Source: Mesorhizobium mediterraneum
GTDB taxonomy: Bacteria; Pseudomonadota; Alphaproteobacteria; Rhizobiales; Rhizobiaceae
DNA length: 64,000 bases
Direction: 5' to 3'
Assembly: GCF_002284565.1 (NCBI RefSeq)
Contig: NZ_NPKI01000011.1
Span: forward strand, 186,001 to 250,000
Below the pieces are notes generated by a model. The model was not told the origin of the DNA. It made no database searches and worked only from the letters and a program-made list of their open reading frames with translations. Position numbers and translations under genes: made by a program. This document shows positions 25,972 to 35,033 of the stretch, piece by piece; position 1 is the first letter of the stretch; the number at the start of each line of letters is the position of its first letter.

Positions 25972-26823
25972 ATGGCAACAAGCGTGGGACGATTGTTCAC
26001 CGCAGCCAGCACTATTGAAGAGGCAATGGCCGCACGCCGGCAAGGTGCGGCGGTGCTTGCCGGCGGCACCTGGATGATGCGTGATCCACGGCGTGGGGTC
26101 GACCTTCCCGAGGCGGTGGTCGCACTCCACCGAATACCGGCCTTGTCCAAGGTCGAAATCGGCTCGGACCATGTCGTGATCGGCGCAGCTGTTACCCACG
26201 CAGTACTTGGTCGCGAGTTGCACGGGGCAGCGGGTTTCGAAGGTTTGGTTGCCGCGGCGGAGGGTGCGGCCAATCCCGGCATCCGAAGGGTCGCCACCGT
26301 GGGCGGCAACCTTTGTGCCCTCGACTTTGCCGCCGCCGATCTCGCCCCTGTGCTTCTCGTCTGTGAGGCGACGGTGGAACTGGAGACGTTCAAAGGGCCA
26401 AAACTCCTTGGCATTTCGGATTTCCTCAAAGACAGGCATACGCTGCTGGCCGAAGCGATTGTGACGAGAATTCATCTGCGCCGCGACCTCGTCGCAAGTG
26501 CTCATATTCGCCTGCCGCTTCGGAAAGCCGGCGACTATCCGGTCGCCATCGTCGCCCTCGGGGTGGACAAGGACAAACGATGTCGCATCGCCGTCGGCTC
26601 GGTGGAGCCGGTAGCGCGGCGCTGGACGGCGCTCGAACAGGCCATGAGGGCAGGCCCGGCCTCCGCGCTCGATCCGGAACGCGCCGCCGAGCTTGCACTG
26701 GAGCACAATGATTTTCAGGGCCGCGACGGCAAGGAAGCGGAGGGTTGGTACCGGCGCCAGGTTCTTCCGCCGCTGGTCAAGCGCGGTGTTGCCGCACTTC
26801 TCAAGACCGGGGGCCTGGCATGA
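25972..26823 (+). CDS. molybdenum hydroxylase FAD subunit (CoxM/CutM type)
   Basis: 283 residues, the medium subunit of a three-part xanthine-dehydrogenase-family enzyme. It binds FAD and passes electrons from the iron-sulfur subunit to the acceptor. Motifs: AAVLAGGTW (first FAD loop) and RRVATVGGNLCALDFAAADL (second FAD loop, normally TIGGN). First gene of an operon with the 2Fe-2S and molybdopterin subunits, pxpA, an aminotransferase and a cupin protein. It overlaps the next gene by an ATGA. It starts 8 bp after a GAGGGG ribosome site shared with the second pxpA leader. Confidence 0.9.
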   Translation: MATSVGRLFTAASTIEEAMAARRQGAAVLAGGTWMMRDPRRGVDLPEAVVALHRIPALSKVEIGSDHVVIGAAVTHAVLGRELHGAAGFEGLVAAAEGAANPGIRRVATVGGNLCALDFAAADLAPVLLVCEATVELETFKGPKLLGISDFLKDRHTLLAEAIVTRIHLRRDLVASAHIRLPLRKAGDYPVAIVALGVDKDKRCRIAVGSVEPVARRWTALEQAMRAGPASALDPERAAELALEHNDFQGRDGKEAEGWYRRQVLPPLVKRGVAALLKTGGLA

Positions 26824-27317
26824 CCGTGACATTCCAGCTGAATGGCGAGGACTGCCGCTTTGATGGCGATCCGATGACGCCGCTCGTCGACATCTTGCGG
26901 CAGGAACGATTCCTGACGGGGACCAAAGCCGTGTGCCGTGAAGGCTTTTGCGGCGCGTGCACGGTGCACGTCGACGATGAAGCGGTGCCGTCCTGCCTGA
27001 AGCCGGTTGGACTCGTCCATGGATGCGCGGTGACGACCATCGAGGGAATGAGTTCTGGAAACCAGGCGCTGCACCCGCTCCAGGTCAATTTCGAGGCGGC
27101 CGATGCCGTGCAATGCGGCATGTGTTTTCCGGGAATGGTCATGAGCCTTTCGGCGTTCGTGCGTGACAATCCGCATGCGAGCCGTCCCGAAATCAAGGCG
27201 GCGATGGTCGGCAACATCTGCCGCTGCACAGGATACGAGCGGATCGTCGACGCCGTGGCCGAATGCCTCGACCAAGCGCGGAAGGCTGGCCAGTTGGTGG
27301 GAGGCATCCATGTCTGA
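26820..27317 (+). CDS. molybdenum hydroxylase 2Fe-2S subunit
   Basis: 165 residues, small subunit of the Mo-hydroxylase. The plant-type cluster is bound by Cys39, Cys44, Cys47 and Cys59 (CREGFCGACTVH). The second cluster is bound by Cys99, Cys102, Cys134 and Cys136 (CGMC, CRCTGYE). All eight ligands are present. Start ATG 26820 overlaps the preceding stop. It carries electrons from the Mo centre of the large subunit to FAD. Confidence 0.95.
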   Translation: MTVTFQLNGEDCRFDGDPMTPLVDILRQERFLTGTKAVCREGFCGACTVHVDDEAVPSCLKPVGLVHGCAVTTIEGMSSGNQALHPLQVNFEAADAVQCGMCFPGMVMSLSAFVRDNPHASRPEIKAAMVGNICRCTGYERIVDAVAECLDQARKAGQLVGGIHV

Positions 27318-29658
27318 GCTGTCCGCCACGGTGATGAATCTTCCCCGCCGCGATGCGCAGGACAAGCTGCGCGGGCGGACGAAATACACCAACGACCGGA
27401 TTCGCCCCGACATGTTGCATGCCGTGCTGCTGCGGTCGACCGTTCCCGCGGGGCGTATCCGCAAGCTCGACGTTTCGGCGGCACTTCGCTGTCCTGGCGT
27501 GCGCGCGGTGGCGACTGGCGCCGATGCGCCAGGGCTCTACGGCATCGGCATTGCCGATCATCCGCTCTTGGCGATCGACACGATCCGCTATCACGGCGAG
27601 CCAATCGCCGTCATCGCCGCCGAGACGGAGGAGCAGGCGCGGGCGGCACTTGCCGCCATCATGCTCGAGGTCGAGCCGCTGGCACCGGTGTTCACCATGG
27701 CCGAAGCGCTCCAGCCCGCCGCCCGCCTCGTCCACGAGGGCTGGCGCGGCTATGAGGTGATCACGGAGGGCGGTGCACGTGCCGGCAACATCGCATGGGA
27801 GGCAAAATCCAGCCGCGGTGACGTCGATGCGGCCTTCGCCCGTCCCGATATACGCATTGTCGAGAGCAGCTTCACCGTCGGTCGGCAGAGCCATGTGCCC
27901 TTCGAACCGCGCGTTGCCATCGGCTCCTGGGAGGACGGCCGTGCTCACATCCAGACCTCGACGCAGGTGCCTTGGACCGTGCGCAACGTCACCGGAAGGG
28001 TCATGCAGCTTTCACCCGGGCGTGTGCGGGTCACTGTACCCCCTGTCGGTGGCGGGTTCGGCCTGAAGTTCGATGCGTCCATCGAGCCTATCACGGCACT
28101 TCTGGCGCGGATGACCGGGCGCACGGTGGTCCTGGAAAACACCCGGCAGGAAGAGATGGCAACCTGCCTCTGCCGCGAGAATGCGGAAATCCGCATTCGG
28201 TCCGCTGTCACCGCCGAAGGATACATCGCCGGGCGCGAAGCGGTCGTGCTGATGGATTGCGGCGCGTATGGCGGTGAGCAGGTCTTCCTGACGACGATGA
28301 CGGCGCACACGCTGGGCGGCAATTACAGGGTTGGCGCAACGCGGCTCGTCAGCCGCGCCGTATACACCAACACACCACCCAACGGTGCTTTCCGAGCTTG
28401 CAACGGCGTCTACAACACATTCGCGTTGGAGCGACACACCGACGAAATCTGCGGTGCGCTAGGCTTCGACCCAATGGAGTTCCGGAAGAAAAATGTCCTG
28501 GGAGATGGTGATCTCGGTGCCACGGGCCAGGTTTTCGAGGCCGACGTGCTGGGTCCGATGCTCGATCGTATGGAGGCGTTGCGTGCCAGTACCGGCACAT
28601 CCGAAGCGAAGGCCGACGGCAGGCTCTATGGAATTGCGACCACGGTCGGCACATGGTTCGTGTTTGTCGGACCCTCGGCGGCAACGGTGAACTTGAACGC
28701 CGACGGCAGCGCAACGCTGGTCACGTCGGGTGTGGAGATCGGATCGGGCACGATGGTGCAATCCCTGCCGCAGATGGTGGCTGGGCAGCTTGGCCTCGCT
28801 CCCGACCAGGTGATCGTGCGCGAAGCCGATACAGATGCCGCCGGCCTCGATGTCGGCGTTGGCGGTGGGCGCACCACCGTGTCCATTGGTGCTGCGAGCA
28901 TCGCCGCCTGTGCAGAGGTGCGGGAGAAGCTGCTGCGGACCGCCGGCGAGATGCTCCAGACCCGACCGGAAGACCTGGTGCTGCGGGACGGTCGTGTCGA
29001 GATCACCGGACGTCCCGGTTCCGGCATGTCGATCCCCGCCGTCGTCGCCCATGCGCAGGCCACCATCGGCCCGATCACAGGAAGTGGAGCCTTTACCGCC
29101 AGGAACACTCCGGCAATGTCCGGCTGCGCCATGGGGCATTTCATCGATGCGCTCGACATCCCCGTCTTCGTCGTTCACGAGGCCGAGGTGGCGGTTGATC
29201 CGGACACCGGTCATGTCGAGGTGCTGGCCTATCGCGTGGTTCAAGATGTCGGCCGCGCGCTCAACCCACGCGCCATCCTGGGCCAGATACAGGGCGGCGT
29301 GGTGCAGGGGCTGGGCTATGCGTTGCATGAGGAGGTGACGCTCACCGCCGACGGACGCATCGCACAGGACGATTTCGAGACCTATCGCCTGCCGCTGGTG
29401 CAGGACGTGGTTCCGGTCGCCGCCGACCTCTACGAGGGCGCGCCGTCGATGGGGCCTCTAGGCACCAAGGGCGCGGGCGAGGTCCCAATCCTGGCCGTGG
29501 GCGCGGCGATCGGCTGTGCGGTGGCGCGCGCCATCGGCAAGCCGGTGCAGCAACTGCCACTGACGCCGCCGCGCGTGCTTCGACTGCTGCACGAGCGCGA
29601 ACCACCGCCGGAATTCCCGCACATCGCCCCCGGCTGGGCAGCAAACACTCTGGGCTGA
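27310..29658 (+). CDS. molybdenum hydroxylase large (molybdopterin) subunit
   Basis: 782 residues, the catalytic subunit of the XDH/CO-dehydrogenase superfamily; it hydroxylates a carbon next to nitrogen in heterocycles or aldehydes, taking oxygen from water. Molybdopterin contacts are seen in GGGFGLKFDAS and VGGGRTTVSIGAAS, and the probable catalytic Glu in LGTKGAGEVP near the C-terminus. The CO-dehydrogenase loop AYRCSFR is absent (here GAFRACNG), so it is not a CO oxidiser. Start ATG 27310 overlaps the small-subunit gene by 8 bp. Next to lactamase genes, its likely product is a lactam. Confidence 0.92.
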   Translation: MSELSATVMNLPRRDAQDKLRGRTKYTNDRIRPDMLHAVLLRSTVPAGRIRKLDVSAALRCPGVRAVATGADAPGLYGIGIADHPLLAIDTIRYHGEPIAVIAAETEEQARAALAAIMLEVEPLAPVFTMAEALQPAARLVHEGWRGYEVITEGGARAGNIAWEAKSSRGDVDAAFARPDIRIVESSFTVGRQSHVPFEPRVAIGSWEDGRAHIQTSTQVPWTVRNVTGRVMQLSPGRVRVTVPPVGGGFGLKFDASIEPITALLARMTGRTVVLENTRQEEMATCLCRENAEIRIRSAVTAEGYIAGREAVVLMDCGAYGGEQVFLTTMTAHTLGGNYRVGATRLVSRAVYTNTPPNGAFRACNGVYNTFALERHTDEICGALGFDPMEFRKKNVLGDGDLGATGQVFEADVLGPMLDRMEALRASTGTSEAKADGRLYGIATTVGTWFVFVGPSAATVNLNADGSATLVTSGVEIGSGTMVQSLPQMVAGQLGLAPDQVIVREADTDAAGLDVGVGGGRTTVSIGAASIAACAEVREKLLRTAGEMLQTRPEDLVLRDGRVEITGRPGSGMSIPAVVAHAQATIGPITGSGAFTARNTPAMSGCAMGHFIDALDIPVFVVHEAEVAVDPDTGHVEVLAYRVVQDVGRALNPRAILGQIQGGVVQGLGYALHEEVTLTADGRIAQDDFETYRLPLVQDVVPVAADLYEGAPSMGPLGTKGAGEVPILAVGAAIGCAVARAIGKPVQQLPLTPPRVLRLLHEREPPPEFPHIAPGWAANTLG

Positions 29659-29670
29659 GGCAAGCAAACC

Positions 29671-30402
29671 ATGGTCACCCTGAACTGCGACATGGGGGAA
29701 AGTTACGGCAACTGGCGCTTCGGCGACGATGCCGGCATCATGCCTCATATCGATTGCGCCAACATCGCCTGCGGCTTCCACGCCTCCGATCCATGGACGA
29801 TGCTGAAGACCGTGCGGCTCGCGCTTTCTCATGGAAAGCAGGTTGGCGCGCATCCTTCCCTTCCCGATCGCGAGGGGTTCGGTCGGCGCGAAATGAAACT
29901 TCAGCCGGAGGAACTGACAGCCGCCTTCCTCTACCAAATCGGTGCGCTGACAGGAATGCTGGCCGCCGAGGGCGGGCAACTCAGCCATGTCAAACCGCAT
30001 GGCATCATCTACGGCATGGCCGCGCACGACATGGACACTGCCCGGGCGATTGCCGCGGCGGTCAAGCCGTTCGGCATCCCGCTCTTCGGCATGGCAGGAA
30101 CCTGTCACGAGACGGCAGCAGTTGAACTCGGCGTTGCCTTCGTGGGCGAGTTCTTTCCCGATCTTGCCTACGCTCCCGGCGGCAGCCTGATCATCCCGCG
30201 CGTACAGTCGGCCATCGACCTGACGCTTGCCGAGCACCGCATGGTGGGGGCGCTTGCCCGACGCGAACTCGTCACCACAGACGGCACGGTCCGCCCGGTC
30301 GACTTCGACACCGTCTGCATCCACTCCGATCCGCCGAATGCGCGCGACGTCGCCGCGCTGATGCGGCGGATCATCGACACCCATTCCAAAAGCCTCCCAT
30401 GA
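29671..30402 (+). CDS. pxpA: 5-oxoprolinase subunit A / LamB-YcsF family
   Basis: 243 residues. The family opening is textbook (LNCDMGESYGNWRFGDDAGI, then IACGFHASDP), and KPHGIIYGMA follows. PxpA with PxpB and PxpC forms an ATP-dependent 5-oxoprolinase that opens the lactam ring of pyroglutamate. A second pxpA is at 41184-41906; this copy is separated from pxpBC and is instead 12 bp after the Mo-hydroxylase large subunit. It may pair with PxpBC on a different lactam or serve under other conditions. Confidence 0.9.
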   Translation: MVTLNCDMGESYGNWRFGDDAGIMPHIDCANIACGFHASDPWTMLKTVRLALSHGKQVGAHPSLPDREGFGRREMKLQPEELTAAFLYQIGALTGMLAAEGGQLSHVKPHGIIYGMAAHDMDTARAIAAAVKPFGIPLFGMAGTCHETAAVELGVAFVGEFFPDLAYAPGGSLIIPRVQSAIDLTLAEHRMVGALARRELVTTDGTVRPVDFDTVCIHSDPPNARDVAALMRRIIDTHSKSLP

Positions 30403-30497
30403 TTCATTTTTCCGAATCGTGAAAGCTCCACGCATGGGATCGAGGACTATCTCGAACTCACAGCCCGAACCATTTCCACAAGCCGCTGAGGACTTCC

Positions 30498-31880
30498 ATG
30501 GAAGCGCTTTCCAACTCTCTTGCCGCCGCCGACATCGCCACCACCATGCACCCTTACACCAACCTGCGTCAGCACGAAAAAGCCGGGCCGCTGATCATCA
30601 GCCGCGGCGACGGCATCCGTGTGTATGACGAACGCGGCAAGGAATATATCGAAGGGCTCGCCGGGCTCTGGTCGGTGGCCGTCGGCTTTTCGGAAAAACG
30701 GTTGGCCGACGCTGCCTATCAGCAGATGCTGAAGCTGCCCTACTACCACACCTTCTCCTCCAAGGCGCATGAGCCGTCCATCCGGCTCGCGGAGAAACTC
30801 GTGGAGATGACGCCGGAAAACCTGACGCGTGTTTTCTTCACGTCGTCGGGTTCGGAAGCCAACGACAGCATCGTCAAGATGATGTGGTTCATGAACAACG
30901 CGCTCGGCCGGCCCAAGAAGAAGAAATTCTTGGCGCGGACCAAGGGCTATCACGGTATCACCGTCGCCTCCGGCAGCCTGACGGGCCTGCCGATCAACCA
31001 TCGCGACTTCGACCTGCCGGCGATTCCCGTTCGCCACCTGACCTGCCCGCACTTCTATCGTTTCGGCATGGAAGGCGAAGACGAGGCCGCCTTCACGGCG
31101 CGTCTGCTCGCCGAGCTGGAGGCGGTGATCGCGGAAGAAGGGGCTGATACCATCGCAGCCTTCATAGGAGAGCCGCTTATGGCAGCCGGCGGCGTTCTGC
31201 CGCCGCCGGTCGGGTACTGGGAAGGCGTGGAGAAAATCTGCCGGGCAAATGATATCATTCTGATAGCAGATGAGGTGATCTGTGGCTTCGGGCGGCTCGG
31301 CACGCCCTTTGGCTGCCAGAAATTCAGCTTCACGCCTGATATCATGACGCTTTCCAAGCAGATCACCTCCTCCTACATGCCGCTGGCCGCGGTGGTGTTC
31401 TCGGAGGCGATCTACCAGGCGATCGCCGACAACACCGCAACGATCGGCAATTTCGGCCACGGCTTCACGGCGTCGGGTCATCCGGTCGCCACGGCAGTGG
31501 GTCTCGAAAACCTCGCCATCTTCGAGGAGCGGGACTTGATCGGAAACGCGGCCCGCCTTGAGACGTCGTTCCAGCTCGGCATCCGCTCATTCGCCGATCA
31601 CCCACTTGTCGGCGAAGCGCGGGGCACCGGTCTTATCGGCGCCGTTGAGCTGGTGGCAGACAAGGCGACGAAACGCCCCTTCGCCAAGGTTGGGTGCGCA
31701 GGGACTATCGCAGGAGGGATCGGCCACGAGGAAGGCCTCATCTTCCGCGCCATCGGCGACCAGCTCGCGCTCTGTCCGCCGATGATCTCGACAGAAGACG
31801 ATGTGAAGGAAATCATGACGCGCATGGGCCGGACGCTTGAGCGCCTGACCGGTGCGGTTGCCAAGGAGGGACTTGAATGA
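30498..31880 (+). CDS. class III (omega) aminotransferase
   Basis: 460 residues, PLP-dependent fold type I. Motifs: FFTSSGSEANDSIVKM (phosphate-cup region), LIADEVICGFGR (Asp that pairs with the pyridine N), and LSKQITSSYMPLAA with the Schiff-base Lys. It moves an omega-amino group onto pyruvate or a similar acceptor. A GAGGAC ribosome site precedes ATG 30498. In context it would remove the amino group freed when a lactam ring is opened, feeding the carbon chain to central metabolism. The amino donor is not defined by sequence. Confidence 0.92.
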   Translation: MEALSNSLAAADIATTMHPYTNLRQHEKAGPLIISRGDGIRVYDERGKEYIEGLAGLWSVAVGFSEKRLADAAYQQMLKLPYYHTFSSKAHEPSIRLAEKLVEMTPENLTRVFFTSSGSEANDSIVKMMWFMNNALGRPKKKKFLARTKGYHGITVASGSLTGLPINHRDFDLPAIPVRHLTCPHFYRFGMEGEDEAAFTARLLAELEAVIAEEGADTIAAFIGEPLMAAGGVLPPPVGYWEGVEKICRANDIILIADEVICGFGRLGTPFGCQKFSFTPDIMTLSKQITSSYMPLAAVVFSEAIYQAIADNTATIGNFGHGFTASGHPVATAVGLENLAIFEERDLIGNAARLETSFQLGIRSFADHPLVGEARGTGLIGAVELVADKATKRPFAKVGCAGTIAGGIGHEEGLIFRAIGDQLALCPPMISTEDDVKEIMTRMGRTLERLTGAVAKEGLE

Positions 31881-32545
31881 CCCGTATGAAAGCCGAACCG
31901 GTCGTCCATATCGACGACGAACGCTTCCGGGTCACCGAATGGCGCTTTGCCGCCGGGGCCGAGACCGGCTGGCACATCCATGGCTATGACTACGTCATCG
32001 TGCCGCTTACGGACGGCAAGCTCGGTCTCGAAGGCCCGGACGGCGCGCAATCGCAAGCCGCTCTCACCCAAGGGGTGCCCTATTCGCGGCGGACAGGTGT
32101 GGCTCACAACGTCATCAATGCCGGCAATGCGCCGCTCGCATTCTTGGAGGTTGAGGTCGTGGAGGCTGGCGACCTCACAGCCAGGCGGCTCGCCGTGCTC
32201 GACCGGTTCCTCGCGGCCTGGAACGCCCGGGACGTGGGCGCGCTGATGGACTGCATGGCTGAGAATTGCGCTTTCCACGGCTCGGCCGGCCTCGATGCCG
32301 AAGGGCGCAAGCATATGGGGCGTGACGCCGTGCGCGTCGCCTATGCAGCGCTGTTCGATGCCTTCCCGAAAGCCGTGTGGACCAGGGGACGGCACGTCGT
32401 GACGGGCGACACCGGGCTTTCATCATGGCGCTTCGTCGGCACCACGGCAGCCGGGCAGCAAATCGAAGTCGACGGCTGCGATATCTTCGCTTTCTCGGGG
32501 GAACTCATAGCGCTCAAGGATTCCTACCGCAAAGCGCGAGGGTAG
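31877..32545 (+). CDS. cupin / SnoaL-like (NTF2 fold) fusion protein
   Basis: 222 residues. Residues ~10-105 form a cupin barrel (GAETGWHIHGYDYVIVPL, a HxH metal motif; GVAHNVINAG, second motif). Residues ~110-220 form an NTF2/SnoaL-type domain (VLDRFLAAWNARDVGALMDC, then GRDAVRVAYAALF). Start ATG overlaps the aminotransferase stop by 4 bp. It is the last gene before a strong terminator. Function unknown; the pair of small barrels suggests a lyase, isomerase or sensor for a small pathway intermediate. Confidence 0.75.
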   Translation: MTRMKAEPVVHIDDERFRVTEWRFAAGAETGWHIHGYDYVIVPLTDGKLGLEGPDGAQSQAALTQGVPYSRRTGVAHNVINAGNAPLAFLEVEVVEAGDLTARRLAVLDRFLAAWNARDVGALMDCMAENCAFHGSAGLDAEGRKHMGRDAVRVAYAALFDAFPKAVWTRGRHVVTGDTGLSSWRFVGTTAAGQQIEVDGCDIFAFSGELIALKDSYRKARG

Positions 32546-32571
32546 CGAAAATTTGAATTCATCGGGCGATA

Positions 32572-32606
32572 AGGGTGGTCCGAGCGGGCCACCCTCATTT
32601 TTTGTC
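32572..32606 (+). terminator. rho-independent terminator of the hydroxylase/aminotransferase operon
   Basis: Stem AGGGTGGTCC / GGGCCACCCT (10 bp, one G-T pair) with a GAGC loop at 32572-32595, followed by CATTTTTTTG. It lies 26 bp past the cupin-fusion stop and ends the plus-strand operon. Confidence 0.85.
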
Positions 32607-32672
32607 CAAAAGGCGAGATCCTCAAACGACGGAAGGCCCGGTCCCAAAGGAACAGGGCCTCTCGCATATAAA

Positions 32673-32692
32673 GGGCCGGGCTTATCCGGCCC
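32673..32692 (-). terminator. stem-loop after the Liv-type binding protein gene
   Basis: A perfect 7-bp stem, GGGCCGG / CCGGCCC with a 6-nt loop, lies 8 bp past the stop of the binding-protein gene and is followed on the minus strand by TTTATA. It is a probable terminator of the minus-strand transporter operon, facing the plus-strand terminator at 32572. Confidence 0.6.
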
Positions 32693-32700
32693 ATCTTCTA

Positions 32701-33894
32701 TTACTTGAGCAAGGCTTCCATCGGTACCGGCTCCGAAATCGTCCAGTTGCCTACAACGCCCGGCTTGCCGGCCTTGGTCTCGACGATCAGGTAGCGCGTC
32801 TGGTTCTGGTGATGCAGTTCCGGCGTGAAGGTGCGAGGCCCGAACAGCGTCGGCTCATCCTTCATCTTTTCCAGTTCCGCGACGACTGCGTCGGCATCGG
32901 TCGTGCCTGCACGCTCCACCGCCTTGGCCCAGACGTCGACCATGACGTAGCCCGGAAAGACATACTGGCTCGAGGGATCGGCGCCTGTCTTCTCCTTGTA
33001 TGAGGCATTGAACTTCAGCACGGCCGGATTGGGATCGTCGCCATAGATCGATCCCTGAACGGGGACGTAGAAGTTCGTCAGATCGGACACGGCCGAGAGC
33101 CAATAGCTACCGTCGACGCCCGAGCCGTTCAGGATCATGGAGTTGATACCCGCGGCGCGAAGCTGCTTGATGGCCGAGACAGCGCCCGGCATCATCGTGC
33201 AAAGCATGATCGCATCCGGCTCCTTCGGCAGAGACTTGATGCGGGTGATCTGCGCGGCGATGGAGGCGTCCTCGTTCTTGAAGGTGTCTTCACCGACAAG
33301 CTTCGCGCCCTGGGCTTCGAGCTTCGGCATCATCCAGTCGAAGCCGTCGCAGATGCCCTTGTTGTAGGCCGTCCAGGTATCGAGCAGACGGTAGAAGTCC
33401 TTTGCGCCCTTTTCCTTGAATGCCCACTCGGCCATGGTCGCTCCCTGCACTGCCGCCAGCACCGACGCAGAGAAGCTGTGCGGGCCGACACCCTGGATAC
33501 CGGCCTTGACCGATTCCGCGCACAGGAAGAAGGAGATATTGCCCGCGTCCTCGGCCGCGAGCGCAGCCGGCGATCCGAAGTCGTAGTCGCAGGAGACGAC
33601 CACGAGATCGGCGTCCTGGTCGAGCACGGAGAGGCCCGCCTTGGCGCCTTCGGCCCGGTCGGACTTGGTGTCGGCCTTGACAACCTTGATCTGCTTTCCA
33701 AGCAGACCGCCAGCCGCATTGATCTCGTCGATGCGAATCAAGGCCGCCTCTTGGGCAGGCTTGTCATAGGCTTCCATGAAGCCCGACTCCGCAGTGGCGA
33801 AGCCGATGACGATAGTCTCGTCATCGGCCAGGGCCGGGTATGCGATGGACATCGAGGCCAGAGCGGTTGCGACAATTCTCATTTTGTATGTCAT
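32701..33894 (-). CDS. Liv-type ABC transporter periplasmic binding protein
   Basis: 397 residues. An N-terminal signal peptide (IVATALASMSIAYPALA, cleavage near ALA-DD), then a type I periplasmic binding fold as in LivJ, AmiC and UrtA (IVIGFATAESGFMEAYDKPA, EINAAGGLLGKQIKVVKADT). It is the last gene of the five-gene transporter operon, unusual since the binding protein is often first. It likely captures an amide, lactam or amino-acid-like substrate for the catabolic genes around it. Confidence 0.88.
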   Translation of the reverse strand: MTYKMRIVATALASMSIAYPALADDETIVIGFATAESGFMEAYDKPAQEAALIRIDEINAAGGLLGKQIKVVKADTKSDRAEGAKAGLSVLDQDADLVVVSCDYDFGSPAALAAEDAGNISFFLCAESVKAGIQGVGPHSFSASVLAAVQGATMAEWAFKEKGAKDFYRLLDTWTAYNKGICDGFDWMMPKLEAQGAKLVGEDTFKNEDASIAAQITRIKSLPKEPDAIMLCTMMPGAVSAIKQLRAAGINSMILNGSGVDGSYWLSAVSDLTNFYVPVQGSIYGDDPNPAVLKFNASYKEKTGADPSSQYVFPGYVMVDVWAKAVERAGTTDADAVVAELEKMKDEPTLFGPRTFTPELHHQNQTRYLIVETKAGKPGVVGNWTISEPVPMEALLK

Positions 33895-33937
33895 GCACGT
33901 CTCCTTTTTTGTTTTCCGGTCGGGCTTGTGCCGCCGG

Positions 33938-35029
33938 TCACTTGTTGCGACTGCTGCGGGGTAAGGCGAGCTCGCGGTTGCCCATGAGTCCGGATGGGCG
34001 AAGCGCCAGGATCACGATCATGATGACGCCGAGGGCTATTTCCTGAACCCCTTTCGGGAGGGCGAAAGTGGACTCGCCGAGCGATACGCCTGCCTCCAGC
34101 CAGCGCAGCGCCTGGATGAGGGCGGACAGCAGGACGACACCCACCACACCCCCCGACAGGCTGCCCATGCCGCCGACGACGAGCATGGAAAGGGTGATGA
34201 AGGTGAGACCGAGATAGAATGTATCGGGTGTGACCACGCCGATGGAATGAGCCATGAGCGCACCGCCCAGTCCCATCACCGCGCCTGATACGACGAACGC
34301 CACCAGTCTTTCCCTGGGAATGTCGACTCCGGAAGCCGCGGCGGCGGTGGGCTCGTCGCGGGCAGCACGAAGGGCCAGGCCGGACCGGGAGATCGCGTGC
34401 GCCCAGGCGATGAAGATTGCGACCACGGCGCCGATGAGATACGGCCAGATCACGCGCACGATCGGAATGCCGACGACCGATGAGGTCGCTCCGGTCACGC
34501 TCTCCCAGTTGGAATAAATTGTGTTGATCATGGCGAGCATCGCGAAGGTCGCGATCGATGCTGCGATGCCCGATAGCCGCATCAGCACCCGCCCGAAAAT
34601 GAGAGCGGCGAGGGCGGCGAACAACGCCGCCAGCACAGCCGATTGCCAGTACGGCAAACGGGTCGCCAGCAGCCATTCGGGCAGTCCCGGCAACGAACCG
34701 CGTTTCATCATCGGATTGATGGTGAGCCACGCGGCCGCGTAGGCGCCAAGGCAGGTGAAGCCGATATGGCCGAAGCTGAGAACGCCCGAATTTCCGATAA
34801 AGATGTATAGGCCCACGACGAGGATGACACGGACGAACACGTCGATCACAGTCTGGTTGAAGGGCCGCGATCCGGTCGTCACCGTGATCAGCGCGATGGC
34901 CAGCAGCAGCAGAGAAAGCAGGACCGGCGTCAGGATTGTGCGGCGGGCAAGCGCGAAGCGGGCGGGCTTTCGCTCGGCAGCCGCGGCACCGGCAGCGGTA
35001 GAGTTGGCAAGGGAGGCGGCGACAGCCAT
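33938..35029 (-). CDS. livM: Liv-type ABC transporter permease (LivM)
   Basis: About 363 residues, hydrophobic, ~9 membrane segments. Typical LivM stretches are GLYIFIGNSGVLSFGHIGFT and GGMGSLSGGVVGVVLLSALI. Start ATG 35029 is chosen; the frame is open further upstream but that overlaps the partner permease gene. An N-terminal Ala-rich arm (AAGAAAAERKPARF) precedes the first membrane segment. Pairs with LivH to form the inner-membrane channel. Confidence 0.88.
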   Translation of the reverse strand: MAVAASLANSTAAGAAAAERKPARFALARRTILTPVLLSLLLLAIALITVTTGSRPFNQTVIDVFVRVILVVGLYIFIGNSGVLSFGHIGFTCLGAYAAAWLTINPMMKRGSLPGLPEWLLATRLPYWQSAVLAALFAALAALIFGRVLMRLSGIAASIATFAMLAMINTIYSNWESVTGATSSVVGIPIVRVIWPYLIGAVVAIFIAWAHAISRSGLALRAARDEPTAAAASGVDIPRERLVAFVVSGAVMGLGGALMAHSIGVVTPDTFYLGLTFITLSMLVVGGMGSLSGGVVGVVLLSALIQALRWLEAGVSLGESTFALPKGVQEIALGVIMIVILALRPSGLMGNRELALPRSSRNK

Positions 35030-35033
35030 GAAA

